NCBI GenBank assembly: GCA_024364735.1
Contig: JAGFNQ010005631.1
Coordinates: 392,078-456,077, forward strand
DNA: 64,000 bases
Direction: 5' to 3'
Source of the DNA: Boesenbergia rotunda
Lineage: Eukaryota > Streptophyta > Magnoliopsida > Zingiberales > Zingiberaceae
Below are positions 41,201-50,400 of this stretch, piece by piece (within the stretch, counting starts at the first letter, position 1; every line of letters begins with the position of its first letter). The notes under the pieces are model-generated. The model saw nothing but the letters and a program-made list of their open reading frames with translations. It made no database searches and was not told where the DNA came from. The translations under genes and the position numbers were made by a program.

Positions 41201-43141
41201 TGAGCGTGGGTGCTATATGCTCTAAGCCGTGTAGTTGTGGTTGATCTTGATTTGGGAAGGTCTCTATCGAGTCCTATGCTGTAGCTTGATCAGTCTATAG
41301 TGGATAGGATTTGATTATTGAATGAATTTGGGTCGTGTAATTTAAGGTAATTAACCCTAATTAAATAGGTTGTGTTATGTTAGCTAACTCTCGTATGAGA
41401 TTGAAGCTAAATCATTATGTTATTTGCATGCAGGGCCTTGATTGGATTCCGGTTGGCTTGGATCTTATTTCTGGACGGGGGGTTCTTACGCGCACAGACT
41501 CCGTCATCTTGAGGCGGGTAACTCTGACTTATCTCTGAGATAGTCACAGCCTTATATGCTTGATATGCTAGGATTAGCGATAGGGTATTATTTGCGTGTA
41601 TCTGTTTTCCGTTACTATGATATTTATATTAGACCCGATATGTGATACTGATACCCTCTAGGATTTAGGATATGGTGCATAATTGTATGTGATCCTTGCA
41701 TATCATGTTGATATAGGTGGATTAGATAGTAGATGCTGTTGTGACTATCGTCATGCATCATCGTGCACCTTGCATCACTATCGACCAGGGGCCCATTGTT
41801 GGGTAGGCTAGGTCGACAGTCATACTGACCTTCCCATACGGCCGCTCATGGGTTAGTGGTTGACGGAGTATGGGGAGGATGCCCTGTGCTGCTCTGCTCA
41901 AGCACTCATGGGTTAGTGGATCGGAGCGTGGTAGCAGGCAGGGGTCCCTCCTTGAGTTGCCCTAATACCAGGAGATGAGAGAGACTTTTCTCCCCCATAT
42001 TACATGGGGTGGGTGTAACACTCAGATAGAGATATCCCCCCAGTTCTACGGATGATGACCGGAGGTAGAGAAGGCTACCCGGGTAGGTCATGGGGTAGGG
42101 GTGTTACGCCGGTAGCATACCGTCTACTCGATCGCTCTATTACCCGGGGTAGGGATGGCTTCCCGGATGGGTCGAGTACGGATGGAGTCACAGCTCTACG
42201 CCGGAGGTTGGCTTCCCGCTCAGCTTCCTCCCGTATACAGGTGACGATGTCTGACCGGCGACAGAGGTGACCATGTCATCGCACCATGTGCATACGTATT
42301 TCTTTACAATTGCTGTATGTGGTTGTTGCACATGATTTACATGCACATTCAGGAGACCCTTTATCATGGACTTGATGACCCTGCATCGCTGGTATGTTTG
42401 TTCTACTTCTCGGATTTGCTGTTATTTAGTATGGATAGTACCTGTGATATTTTGATAGTTGTATCTCTATTGCTAGCTTAGACTATCTTGCATATATATG
42501 AGTTATCAGCTGAGTTCTTTGAACTCACCCCGTAGCTCCTTGTTTTTATTTCAGGTTGATCGCCAGGAGGGTCCAGCTGCCAGTCCCATCACCTTGCGTC
42601 GAGATGTTCTTCTTTGATTTATAGTTCCTGTATTGAGCGTCAGTACTGTGTTTCCGTTTTAATATCTTCCGCTGTGTTCTTATTCGATATGGTTGTACTT
42701 TTGTGTGCCGTGGAGGCCTTATGTCTTTTGGATTTGTTGTTAGTCATACCGGTATGCACGTCTTCCTTGGTTTTGTACGCTAGTTTGGTGTTTTGGTCTT
42801 GAGTTTGTGAATTGTCCGCCGGGCGTGGGGGAAACTGGCCGATCCGTATCGGTCGAGCGACTCCTCGGGGCGTGACAAGTTCAGTCAATAGTGATGGTTG
42901 GAATTCTTGTTTGCAAAACACATGGCAAGATTCTTTAACTGCCCAAAGGAAACTGCACCGAATTTTTCTTAATGCGATCAATGGGTTTTGGGGGGATAAA
43001 AAAGGTACCATGTAGTATTGTTCGGAGTGACAAGAAACACTACTTACCAAAAATAATCTTGCAGTCATATATAGTGTTTTGCAGTTACAAGAGGCTAACC
43101 TGTCACAAATTCTGTCGATAAGCTCTAGTCAACTGTCTTAG
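11231..43141 (+). CDS. TEX10/IPI1-like ARM-repeat protein, Rix1 complex component for 60S ribosome maturation
   Basis: A split gene with 20 coding exons: 11231-11287, 11379-11451, 11534-11656, 13629-13798, 15621-15770, 18229-18375, 20770-20836, 21471-21760, 22629-22754, 25962-26081, 26223-26309, 27123-27251, 28455-28566, 28703-28837, 30401-30535, 35614-35759, 35916-36056, 37850-38173, 39321-39410, 43085-43141. All joins are GT..AG and in phase: 2679 nt, 892 residues. Seen: a basic N-terminus (MVRAKRASSKKQKRG), then GRKLPPPKNATNVQ, LPEQSIASEKEG and LTLRELLQQTSHHNAK, the strongly conserved N-terminal pattern of plant TEX10 proteins. The Ipi1_N region covers about residues 85-240, with alpha-helical ARM/HEAT-like sequence after it. 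Known of the family: IPI1/TEX10 works with IPI2/WDR18 and IPI3/PELP1-type partners in the nucleolus and nucleoplasm on pre-60S particles. Uncertain points: the exon 12 acceptor (27123 or 27143), the exon 13 acceptor (28443 or 28455) and above all the last exon. 43085-43141 gives a good acceptor, correct phase and a TAG stop, but its sequence is not independently recognised. Confidence 0.9.
12430..13120. repeat. Unclassified insertion-like block in intron 3
   Basis: Higher in GC than the surrounding intron, with open frames on both strands and a short direct repeat GAGGTTGGTGAAA (near 12604 and 12698). Neither frame shows a domain I know. It may be a retrotransposon fragment. Confidence 0.3.
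16044..17388 (+). repeat. Tandem duplication of ~203 bp in intron 5, first unit opened by a MITE
   Basis: Unit 2 (17186-17388) matches unit 1 in order over its full length: ATTACATAGG.TTG.TTGAACC, then AGT..TTTTCATGTAATT, CTTTAATATTT, CTTTACTGATTAAT, CTTCCTTGTAAATCACAAAA and GTCTAGCAATG. Unit 1 begins at 16044 and is interrupted at 16080-17010 by the hAT-type element. Subtracting the element and its 8 bp target duplication gives a spacing of about 203 bp. The duplication therefore probably came first and the insertion later. Confidence 0.8.
16080..17010 (-). mobile_element. hAT-type non-autonomous element, inverted copy with perfect 8 bp target duplication
   Basis: Flanked by CTTCTGAT on both sides (16072-16079 and 17011-17018). 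Ends are CAAGGAATGTAATAC on the left and, read on the minus strand, CAAGGTTTAAAATCTC on the right. It is the reverse orientation of the copies at 8664 and 23517. The GC-rich block (about 16120-16430) comes first, then about 480 bases of AT-rich DNA, then the GTATCGGCACGG.ACGATAC block. The length is 931 bp, shorter than its relatives. The open frame at 16060-16446 lies in the GC-rich end and is not a gene. Confidence 0.88.
17428..17896. mobile_element. MITE with 13 bp perfect TIRs in intron 5
   Basis: Begins CTAGAGGTGTCAA and ends TTGACACCTCTAG, exact inverse complements. The length is 469 bp. Subterminal sequence is rich in GGC, GCC, CATGG and GGGCT words, as in a common class of plant elements with AGAGGTGTCAA termini. 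I see no matching 8 bp flanks (TTTTATC against CAATGAG), so the target duplication is lost or the true end differs slightly. No coding capacity. Confidence 0.7.
19985..20202. mobile_element. Tourist-like (PIF/Harbinger) MITE
   Basis: Ends GGGAGTGTTTGGT and, in reverse, GGCTGCGTTTGGT, flanked on both sides by TTA (19982-19984 and 20203-20205). The length is 218 bp. The interior is full of TTTTCTGGAAAA and TTTTCTAGAAAA words that can fold. The GTGTTTGGT terminus and TTA duplication are the hallmarks of Tourist elements. It lies in intron 6 of the TEX10 gene. Confidence 0.88.
20975..21185. repeat. GC-rich dispersed repeat in intron 7
   Basis: A GC-rich island in AT-rich intron DNA containing TTGAGGTTTGGGGG, CCGGGCTAGTAGCCCC, GGTTAGCAGGTGCGTGGGGG and GGCAAGCGAATCGCC. 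The last part resembles the non-tRNA body of plant SINEs, but no A and B boxes were found. The class is uncertain. Confidence 0.35.
23517..24568 (+). mobile_element. hAT-type non-autonomous element, copy 3
   Basis: Starts CAAGGTTTAAATTTCGAC and ends TTTCTTTCCATG, flanked by TCTTGAGC (23509-23516) and CCTTGAGC (24569-24576), an 8 bp target duplication with one mismatch. The length is 1052 bp. It lies in intron 9 of the TEX10 gene in the same orientation as the gene. Near its right end the GC-rich block runs into CCAGGTAAGTC, which looks like an exon end and a splice donor. Confidence 0.87.
26484..26612. repeat. Short dispersed repeat in intron 11
   Basis: Contains GTCCCAAATATTTGGGATCAAC, which matches a widespread plant repeat with TCCCAA..TTGGGGTCGGCTAC. 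It is degenerate and short. The class is unknown. Confidence 0.4.
27590..27715 (+). mobile_element. tRNA-derived SINE fragment in intron 12
   Basis: Contains GAGGTCATGAGTTCGAGTCA, a tRNA B-box region, then AACAACCTCTTGCAAAGCAG, and later GCATTGGCGGGAGTTTCATG and CATCGGGCTGACCTTT. This order is that of a very common plant SINE body. The A-box end is not readable and no poly-A or target duplication was found, so it is a partial copy. Confidence 0.75.
30685..31234. mobile_element. Candidate LTR-like or TIR element in intron 15
   Basis: The left end GTGACGCAGGAC and the right end GTCCTGCATCAC are inverse complements with one mismatch. The intervening 550 bp differ from the flanking intron: purine-rich at the left, with an AAGAAGA-type run. 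TG..CA termini can also be drawn, so it could be a solo LTR. No target duplication is evident. The open frame 30346-30795 is exon 15 reading on into this intron. Confidence 0.35.
32800..33600 (-). pseudogene. Degenerate copia reverse-transcriptase fragment in intron 15
   Basis: On the minus strand, FIHGGLANKVYLHQ and FAYKLKRSLYELK (33312-33533) match the copia reverse-transcriptase region normally written as GDL.E.VYM and L.KSLYGLKQ. Sequence to the left continues the family order (INGIN-type core, then HFLTKDLMW and LEYF, then RRHLSE) in shifting frames with many stops. No LTRs were found. It is an old fragment in an intron of a + strand gene. Confidence 0.65.
34870..35245 (-). repeat. AT-rich tract and possible worn hAT-type MITE end
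   Basis: The tract 34890-35140 is almost pure A/T with TAGTTAATTATATAGTTAA palindromic words. It is followed by GCACGATACCACATAGGACC, a weak equivalent of the GGCACGATACGATATCGATG block, and ends CAAGGTTTCAAACCTTG. The order matches the inverted MITE at 16080-17010, but similarity is low and the other end was not found. Confidence 0.3.
40277..42877 (+). mobile_element. Solo LTR of 2.6 kb in intron 19, perfect target duplication
   Basis: Starts TGTTAAATACCGAAAG and ends CTCGGGGCGTGACA, flanked by AGTTC on both sides (40272-40276 and 42878-42882). The length is 2601 bp. It has a GC-rich leader (about 40390-40710), a middle with CTCATGGGTTAGTGG repeated at 41845 and 41906, and a C/T-rich 3' part. 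The great length and layout suit LTRs of Ty3/gypsy chromoviruses of the Tekay/Del kind; that lineage call is an inference. There is no internal coding region. The open frames inside (for example 40359-40693 and 42640-43068) are not genes. Confidence 0.87.
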
Positions 43142-44607
43142 TTTCTACCTAATTCAGAGGCAGCCGCAAACATTTTGAGGCAAGAGATCCAATGAGGCTA
43201 CTGAAAGTTTGGCAACGTATTGCTTTGCCTAGGTAATTTTCAAAATATAGGAGTGTGGAAATGAATGAGGAGATTAGCCTCGGGTAGATTCTGAGACAAT
43301 ATTAGTTTGCCATCTCCATATTGAACAATATGGATTCCATCATCCCTGCCGTCCTTCACTACACAATTTTCAAGCCATGTTCCTTGCATGTAGCAAGTAT
43401 ACTGGAGATCTTCCACTAGTAAGAAAAGTCAGGGGCATAGAACATAGCCTGTCTCAACCCTGCTGGCAGTTAAGTCAACTCCCTTGACTTCCATTGAGTA
43501 GGATCACAAATTTACCTGTGTCAAGGACAACATGCCTGCAGTATTGATAAATGTTATGGCAATAGAGAATACAAAAGCTTTAAAATTAAAATGTCTTAAC
43601 AGCAAACTGTGGTGAATTTGATCTTGAGCACCAGTGAAGAGTCAAGTGAGCACTCGTGAAATCTATCCATCTAACATGAAAGATGGTCTTTTGGCAATTA
43701 CCAATAGAATTGTTGATGATTTGTTTGTAATTTTGCCATGTTTTTGTCAATAAATTATTTAGCACAAACCAACTTGATAGTCTTGGATGCTGTTCCTCTT
43801 GTTCTTTTAAGTACCATTAAAACAGATCTATTAGAAGTAGACACTAATTTCAATCTTTCAGGTCAGTTGACCTAATTAACTTACTTTTGATGGTGTCCAA
43901 TGTTACTGGAAGAAATTTTTGGCCTCTATTTTTTTTCCTCAAGGGCTTTAAATATTTATGCTCTTCAACGGAAAGAAAAAAAATAAATCAAAGAGTTCAT
44001 GTCTTGTGTGCATCAACATTCTTCATCATAGTTGAATTTTTGTGAAAATATTCAACAAAAGCATAGTGATACTTTGGGGACAGTTTTCTTTCTGGGACTA
44101 ATATAGGCATAATACATCATGTTCAATGCATTTGGTAAAATTGTTTTAGGACTCAGAACACACACGACCTATTCTGTTTGTTTTTCTCTAGGCTTTGCAG
44201 AGGTGAGACGTTATGCAGCAAAGAATGCAGCTAACAGCAAATGCTTCTTGAGGAATGGGGCAAGAAGCTCGGCATTGGAGCAGTCAAGAACTACAAATAC
44301 TGTTCTCCTGGCTCAGCTCTATTTCATGAGAGAAAAAGGATGTGAGGATTAAAAGAACGAAAACAAAATTTCGTAGAGCCTTTGTCTGTGAGTATATGCA
44401 ACAAGATTGGAATTCATAATTTATTATATATTTAGAAGACACATTGAAGATTTTGAGATTTTTGTAGCTATTGCAGAATATTTTCTTGGTTGTTTTATTG
44501 CTCATGCAGTGTTGTTTGTATAATAGAGAAGTAAGATTATGTCGAAAGATTGCAATTTTCCAAGTCCACTCATAATCAGAAATAAAGAAAGAAAACACAG
44601 GACCAGA
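43142..44607. other. Region downstream of the TEX10 stop
   Basis: It probably holds the 3' UTR. An AATAAA at 43749-43754 is a possible polyadenylation signal. An open frame at 44119-44352 (77 codons, + strand) includes a pyrimidine-rich stretch and CTCTAG/TTTGCAG acceptor-like sites. It could hide an alternative last TEX10 exon, but its protein is not recognisable and the phases I tried gave early stops or no support. Confidence 0.4.
43749..43754 (+). terminator. Possible polyadenylation signal of the TEX10 gene
   Basis: AATAAA about 610 bases after the proposed stop codon. AATAAA occurs often by chance in AT-rich DNA, so this is only a candidate. Confidence 0.3.
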
Positions 44608-44735
44608 ACATAGATTTTTGGGGGGAGAAGTGTCATCCCTCACCTTGCATCCACATTCTTATCACACAGACAAGAACATAGGTTTTGGGGGGAGAAGTGT
44701 CATCCCTCGCCTTGCATCCGTATTCCTATCGCACA
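44606..44735. repeat. Two-copy tandem repeat of ~67 bp beyond the SAUR gene
   Basis: GAACATAG.TTTTGGGGGGAG, GAAGTGTCATCCCTC, CCTTGCATCC, TATTC/ATTCTTATC.CACA occur at about 44606-44673 and again at about 44674-44735. The repeat adjoins the SAUR stop codon, so it lies in the 3' UTR or just past it. Confidence 0.88.
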
Positions 44736-45128
44736 TTAGTAGCAAAACTCTTCCTTATTCTCCTCCACAACCCTCACTATGCTCTCAAACACAGATACCT
44801 TACATGGAATTCTCAGCACACCTTCCTGCTCAAACCCAAACTCATCCTCTGCTTCCCTCAGCAGAATCTCAAACGCCCTGTGGCTCAAATATTCAGTTGG
44901 GATCACAAACCTCTGCATCTCCTCTCCCACACACACAGCAAGGCACCCTCTTGGTATGCTGCTGTTGCCGTTACTGGAGAATGACAGGTTCCTCTTCAGG
45001 AACTTGATGCTCTTCTGGCTGCTACTGCAGCTGTTGCCAGTGGGAGAAACTGCCAGTTTCTTCCATTTCTTCAGCATCTGTTGAAGCCTGACCACCTCTG
45101 TGATTTTGTTGGGCTTCTTCGAATCCAT
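44736..45128 (-). CDS. SAUR-family auxin-responsive protein
   Basis: A 130-residue single-exon gene, the normal structure and size for SAUR genes. The N-terminus has a basic helix-forming stretch (LQQMLKKWKKLA, about residues 15-26). The SAUR domain runs from about residue 58 to 125. Readable motifs are IPRGCLAVCVGEE, RFVIPTEYLSHRAFEILL, EAEDEFGFEQEGVLRIPC and the final helix FESIVRV. Known of the family: many SAURs bind and inhibit PP2C.D phosphatases at the plasma membrane, which raises H+-ATPase activity and cell expansion; others act in the nucleus or cytosol. Which group this one joins cannot be told here. It is convergent with the TEX10 gene. The start codon is the first ATG of the frame and lies at a sensible distance from a TATA box. 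Confidence 0.95.
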   Translation of the reverse strand: MDSKKPNKITEVVRLQQMLKKWKKLAVSPTGNSCSSSQKSIKFLKRNLSFSSNGNSSIPRGCLAVCVGEEMQRFVIPTEYLSHRAFEILLREAEDEFGFEQEGVLRIPCKVSVFESIVRVVEENKEEFCY

Positions 45129-45204
45129 GCTTCTCGTGGTGGCTCAGACTAACGCTGATGGAGGTAAGGACTGTGATTGTGCCATGATGCTTCAGTTGTA
45201 TGAG

Positions 45205-45212
45205 AATTTATA
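45205..45212 (-). promoter_or_regulatory. TATA box of the SAUR gene
   Basis: TATAAATT on the minus strand, 77-84 bases upstream of the ATG. With a start about 30 bases on, the 5' UTR would be near 50 bases, typical of SAUR genes. No clear TGTCTC/GAGACA auxin response element was picked out close by, apart from GAGACA at 45221-45226 just upstream of the TATA box. Confidence 0.6.
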
Positions 45213-45220
45213 GGAGCTGG

Positions 45221-45226
45221 GAGACA
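45221..45226 (-). promoter_or_regulatory. Possible auxin response element next to the SAUR TATA box
   Basis: GAGACA on the + strand is TGTCTC on the minus strand, the ARF-binding core, 9 bases upstream of the TATA box. A 6-base match is weak evidence on its own, but the position before a SAUR gene makes it plausible. Confidence 0.4.
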
Positions 45227-45239
45227 CAGTTCAACAACC

Positions 45240-46787
45240 TTTTTGCATTTATTTTATTAACAAATGCAATATTTTATTAGCTTTATTGCTCATGATTGCA
45301 GAAATCTACCTTCACTCAACCACTAGATCTACTCTGAACTCCTCTTACATAACAGACCTGGTTCAGATTTACATCAAGGAAAATAAAACTAGTTCTCACG
45401 ATCTATTCATCATTGCCACAATCATATGGATTGGTCAAAGGATTCCCATGTGGGTCTATGGAATTGATTCCCCTCTAGGAGCAAATATGCATGCAATCTT
45501 CCCCAGATGCAATTTTTGGTACTTGCTATTGTTTTTTTATGCCCTTTACCATCCTAAGCATCTACGATCTTAATGTTTTAAATTTGATTTAATATAATTG
45601 CTCCTCGCTTCATAATGCAGCAGCAGTAGAGATATTTGTTTGTCTGTTTTATATTTGTTTTTAATGCATTTGCGTGCTTAGGAGTACATGACAGTTTGAC
45701 AATGCGCAAACTACATGTGCTATCTTCTATTTCACAAACTTTGATCTTCATTTTTGTTCTTATATATTAGTCCATTCTATCATTTGGCAGGTGAACATGG
45801 TTAGAACTACTGCATTATATATTTTATTTCTACTACATCAACCACCATATAATCATTAAGATATAAACATGATTGATCATAATATATTTCTGTATGATAG
45901 AATCTTTGTATACCAAATTGTAGTGTAGATCACAGATACGTATTTTCATGAACTTATAAATCGAAGAGTATACTGAATTGCTTTTTGAAAAATCTTGATT
46001 GATCTTGGTGCATTTTATTGAAGTGGGGCCATTGTATGAGCTTTGTCACATAAAGAATCTGAAAGAAATGAAAAATCTGTGCCTATTTTACCTGCATTTT
46101 GTGTTATTTGTTGAAACGATTTCTTTCTCATCTTCAATCCAATTTTTGTACTGTTGTTGCTGACAATCCATGCAGTAGTTATTTTAGTTTGAGACAGTTA
46201 TTGATGTCTGCATCCTTAATGTTAATAATTAATGAAAGAGATGAAAAGTTTTATTTTTTATTATTTTATTTTATTTTATTTTTATCTCTGCTTTCTTACA
46301 CAATCCACATGCCTCGTGAAGACACTTACTAAAGTTATTGCAACTTGAGGAGTGCTTCTGTAAGGTTCAGATGACTACATGTGCTTCTGCATGGTCTGGA
46401 TCTTAATTTCGTAGTTGTTTTTTTCTGGAATTTTGATTTCTGATAGAAAATATTTATCATGAGATTAAAATCTTCCCCTTTTATTGATTTTCTTAAGAGC
46501 TTATTTATCACGAGATTAAAATCTTCAACTTAAATTTTGCTCAAATAGTGCACTTTCTCTCTTCACATGCCCAAAAGAACCTTGAATTGCTCTATTCAAT
46601 TCCTCATCCTTTCCTAATTATTTAAATGATACAAATATTCATTTTTGCAAAAAATTATACTAACTACAATATATCTTAGTGTTTCTTTAGTTGAAATGAG
46701 GCAATGAGAGTTTTGCTAAAAAATTTCATGATAAATCCAAATCAATGTGATTTTGGCTAGAAAATTATGCTAGAGATTTTTTAAGTT
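45240..46787. other. Intergenic region upstream of the SAUR gene
   Basis: AT-rich with no coding features. A (TTATT)n-like run lies at about 46255-46282. The open frames 45286-45573 and 46099-46332 have no recognisable motif and are taken as chance frames. Distal SAUR promoter elements would be here but cannot be identified. Confidence 0.4.
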
Positions 46788-46989
46788 TGTTAGAATATTG
46801 TAAATGTAGCTAGGGATAATTTGATGTATCCTAATTTGTATTTTACCTAAAATATAAATTAATCTTTATAATAGAATTCTGATTTATTTTCTAAAATAGA
46901 GTTCTAATTATTTTTTAGAATAGATCCTAATTTTGTATATAAATAGAGTTTATATCTTATGATATTTGATTAAAAGGAATTCTTTAACA
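46788..46989 (+). repeat. Left LTR of the copia element
   Basis: 202 bp, TG..CA ends. Direct repeat of 51531-51731 with scattered substitutions. Contains TATATAAATAG, a good TATA box, about 65 bases before its end. Confidence 0.95.
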
Positions 46990-47001
46990 TGGTATCAAAG
47001 C
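46990..47001 (+). other. Primer-binding site of the copia element
   Basis: TGGTATCAAAGC directly follows the left LTR. The usual copia site TGGTATCAGAGC, complementary to the 3' end of initiator tRNA-Met, differs at one base. Confidence 0.9.
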
Positions 47002-47461
47002 GGCAGGTTTATGTTGTTCCTTTACCCTAAAATTCTCTTTTGTCCTAAATCTTGGTCGATCCATTTTTTTCCCCTCTCGCGACTTGTCCTGCTTGCGACT
47101 TTTCTTTTCCTCTCTCTCCATGCGACGTTATTTTTCTTCCTCGCGACGCTGTTGTTCTTCTCTTGCATGCGTCACGAGCTCTTGTAATGCGTCGCTCTCC
47201 ACACGTGATCGCGTTCTCTCTGCACCCGATCGCGTCGCTCCCCATGACCTGCTCGCGTAAGGCAACCCTTCCTTTTCTTCCTCGACTCGTGACCCCCATC
47301 TTCAGGTGCGTTGAAGGCTTCTTCCTGCACGTTGTCGCACGTCGTGTGCTGTTTTCCGCAGTGTGCTTTCCTCTGTCGAACGTCAAACGCTCCTCTATCG
47401 CGTGCGTATTTCGATGCCTATTCCTGACGCCGACAACCTCTCAACAATTCAAAACTGATCA

Positions 47462-50400
47462 ATGGCTACTTCTGGCACTCAAAAGTCGGATATCTCAATC
47501 TTTACCAACCACATTATTGCACCGCTCTTTTCCGAGTAGTTGGATGGTAAGAACTACTCCTCTTGGGCCTCTCACATTGAGTTTTGGCTTATTGGACAGG
47601 GTTATGAGACACATCTCACTTAAATCGAAAAGGATGTTCAAGTCGTCGATCGTCCTCTGTGGAAAAAGGTTGACGCTCAGTTGTATTGTATTATCCGAGC
47701 CACAATCCATCCATCTCTTAGGGATGTCTTTCGCACTCACAAAACCTGCAAACCTGTTTGGACACAGGCTCAACAACTCTTTACAAACACCTCTTGGTGA
47801 CTCTATCAAGTTTGTGAAGATCTCATGAACATCCTCAGTGCCCATCAGATTAAAGATTCTATGTCAACTTATCTGAGTTCGGTCTCTAGCCTTCTTTGTG
47901 ACTTCAATGAACTGCTTTCACTTGCAGCCACTCCTGTTGTAGAGCTTGAAAATCTTAAAAAAAAATTTATGTCTCTAACTTTGTATGGTCTACCCATAGG
48001 TTATTCTCATGTTCGTGATCAAATTTCGGACAACCCCAACAGAAGCTACCATGGATAGTACCTGGACAACTCTCCTTCGTGTCCCTGTCAAAGTTTTGAC
48101 ATTACCTCTTTCCGTTCCTGTTGACTCATCAGCTTTGGTCTCTCGAAGCAACACCAGACCTCCACCCTGTAAGGGTAGCAAATGACATCCTTAGTGTGAT
48201 CATGACCACTGACCAAGACACACGATTGATAAATATTGGAGTCTACATGGTCGACCCCCTCGTGCTGCTTAGATCTTCCAGAGTTCTGTCACTTTTTCAG
48301 CTTCCACTTCACAGTTGCCACCGGATTCGACCCCACCGCCTCCTATGACGACTTTCTGAAATGGTATGAGGATCGACAGGCTTCTGATTCCATTGCTGTC
48401 ATTGCACACGTTGGTAATTCCTTTGCTGGCATATCTCGATCTTTGGATCCTTGGGTTCTTGATTCTGGGGTCACTGATCATATCACTGGTAATAAATCTC
48501 TTTTTTCTTCTCTCACTACTTCCGGTTATTTACCTTTTATAACCATGACAAATAGTTCTCAAACTCAATCCCAGGATGTTGGTATTGTTCATCATTCTCC
48601 GTCTCTCCCTATTCATAATGTTCTTTATGTTCCCGGAGCTCACTTTAATTTGTTATCAATAAGTCAACTTATTCGGTCTCTTGATTGTGTCATCTCTTTT
48701 ACTAAAACTTCTGTTTTCTTACAAGACCGGAGTACGGGGAGGATGATTGACTTCGGATGTGAGTCTCATGGCCTATATCGGCTTCACCGACCCTCTCTTG
48801 TTGGTTCGGCGGTGACATCTCCTCTTCTTATTCATGCTCAGTTAGGACATCTAGATCTCAATAAATTAATACAATTACATCTTAGTCTCTCACTTAGAGC
48901 CTTTGTCTTGTGAGTCATGTTAATTAGGAAAGCATGTTCATAGTTCTTTTTATCTTCGCACTGTGAGTCGGGTTACGTCCCCTTTCGCTTTGGTTCATTC
49001 TGATGTTTGGGGTCCGAGTCGTATTTCTTCTACATTGGGGTCTCGATATTTTATTACTTTTATAGATGATTTTTTTCGTTGTACTTGGTTATATATGATA
49101 AAGGATCGTTCAGAATTATTTTCTATTTTTTAATCTTTTTTCCATGAAATCAAAACTCAATTTGGTATTTCTCTTCGAACCTTGCAAAGTGATAATGTGC
49201 GTGAGTATCTATCTACTCCATTTTAGGCCCTCTTGACGTCTTATAGTGTGTTGCATAAGACGTCTTGTCCTCATACCCCTCAATAGAATGGAGTTGCAGA
49301 ACGCAAGAATCATCATCTTCTCGAGACCACCCCTCTTTTCCACTCTCATGTTCCTTATCGGGTTTGGGATGACGTCGTATTTACTGCGTGTTATCTCATC
49401 AATCACATGCCTTCCTTCACTCTACAAGGTAAAATATCTCATCATGTACTTTATCCTCATCAGTCTCTTCATCCTTTACCACCTAGGGTCTTTGGTTCTA
49501 TATGTTTTGCTCATGCTCTTAATCCTGCATTGACAAACTCTCTCCCCGGTCTCATAAATGTGTCTTTCTTGGGTACCGACAGACTCAAAAAGGGTACAAG
49601 TGTTATTCCACTACTCTCCGTTGGTACTTCATATCTGCTGATGTCATGTTCTTTGATTCGGTTTCATTTTTTAGGCCTAACGCATCTCGTTCGAGTTTTG
49701 TCCTTCTACGTCTATGCCAATGACTATCTTTTACCCTCGGAGGACTCTCTATCACCTCCAGCCCATCTCCTCCTCCATTGCGGGTTTATCAACGTCATTC
49801 TCCTCCTGCTTTGTCGCCGCCTAGCATTGACATTGCCGTGGGCACATCTTTAGAGCCAAGTCATTCACCTCTTCCTCCGGTCCCATCTCCTAAGTTTGAT
49901 ATTCCTATTACACTTCAAAAAGTTATGCGTTCCACTCGTAATCCTTCTCCTCATTATGTTTCTTTGAGTTATTATTGTCTTTCTCCTTCCTATTATTCTT
50001 ATCTTTCCTCTTTGTCGTATGTTTTTTTTCCAAAGATTGCAGGTGATGCCTTTGCCATCCACGACGAAATGTGTACCTTACAAAGTAGTGGGACTTGGGA
50101 CCTCGTTCCTCTACCACCAGGGAAATCGGTTGTTGGTTGTCGATGGGTATATACGGTGAAAGTTGATCCAGATGGAAAAGCTGGCTTAAAGCCCGCCTTG
50201 TCACTAAGGGTTATACTCAAATCTTCGGATTGGATTATGGGGACACTTTTTCTCCTGTTGCCAAGATATCCTCTGTGCGCCTATTATTGTCCATTGTTGC
50301 GATTCGACATTGGCCTCTTTATCAGTTGGACATCAAAAAATGCTTTCTTATATGAGTGATCTGCTTGAGGAAGACTACATGGAGTAATCTCCGTGTTTTG

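Noticed and set aside
44119..44352. 77-codon open frame between the TEX10 and SAUR genes.
   Set aside because: No similarity recognised. Splicing exon 19 to the acceptors inside it gives an immediate stop in the required phase.
47052..47460. Protein-coding start of a 258-codon frame before gag.
   Set aside because: The first 135 codons fall in the C/T-rich leader of the copia element. Gag homology begins at 47462 in a different frame.
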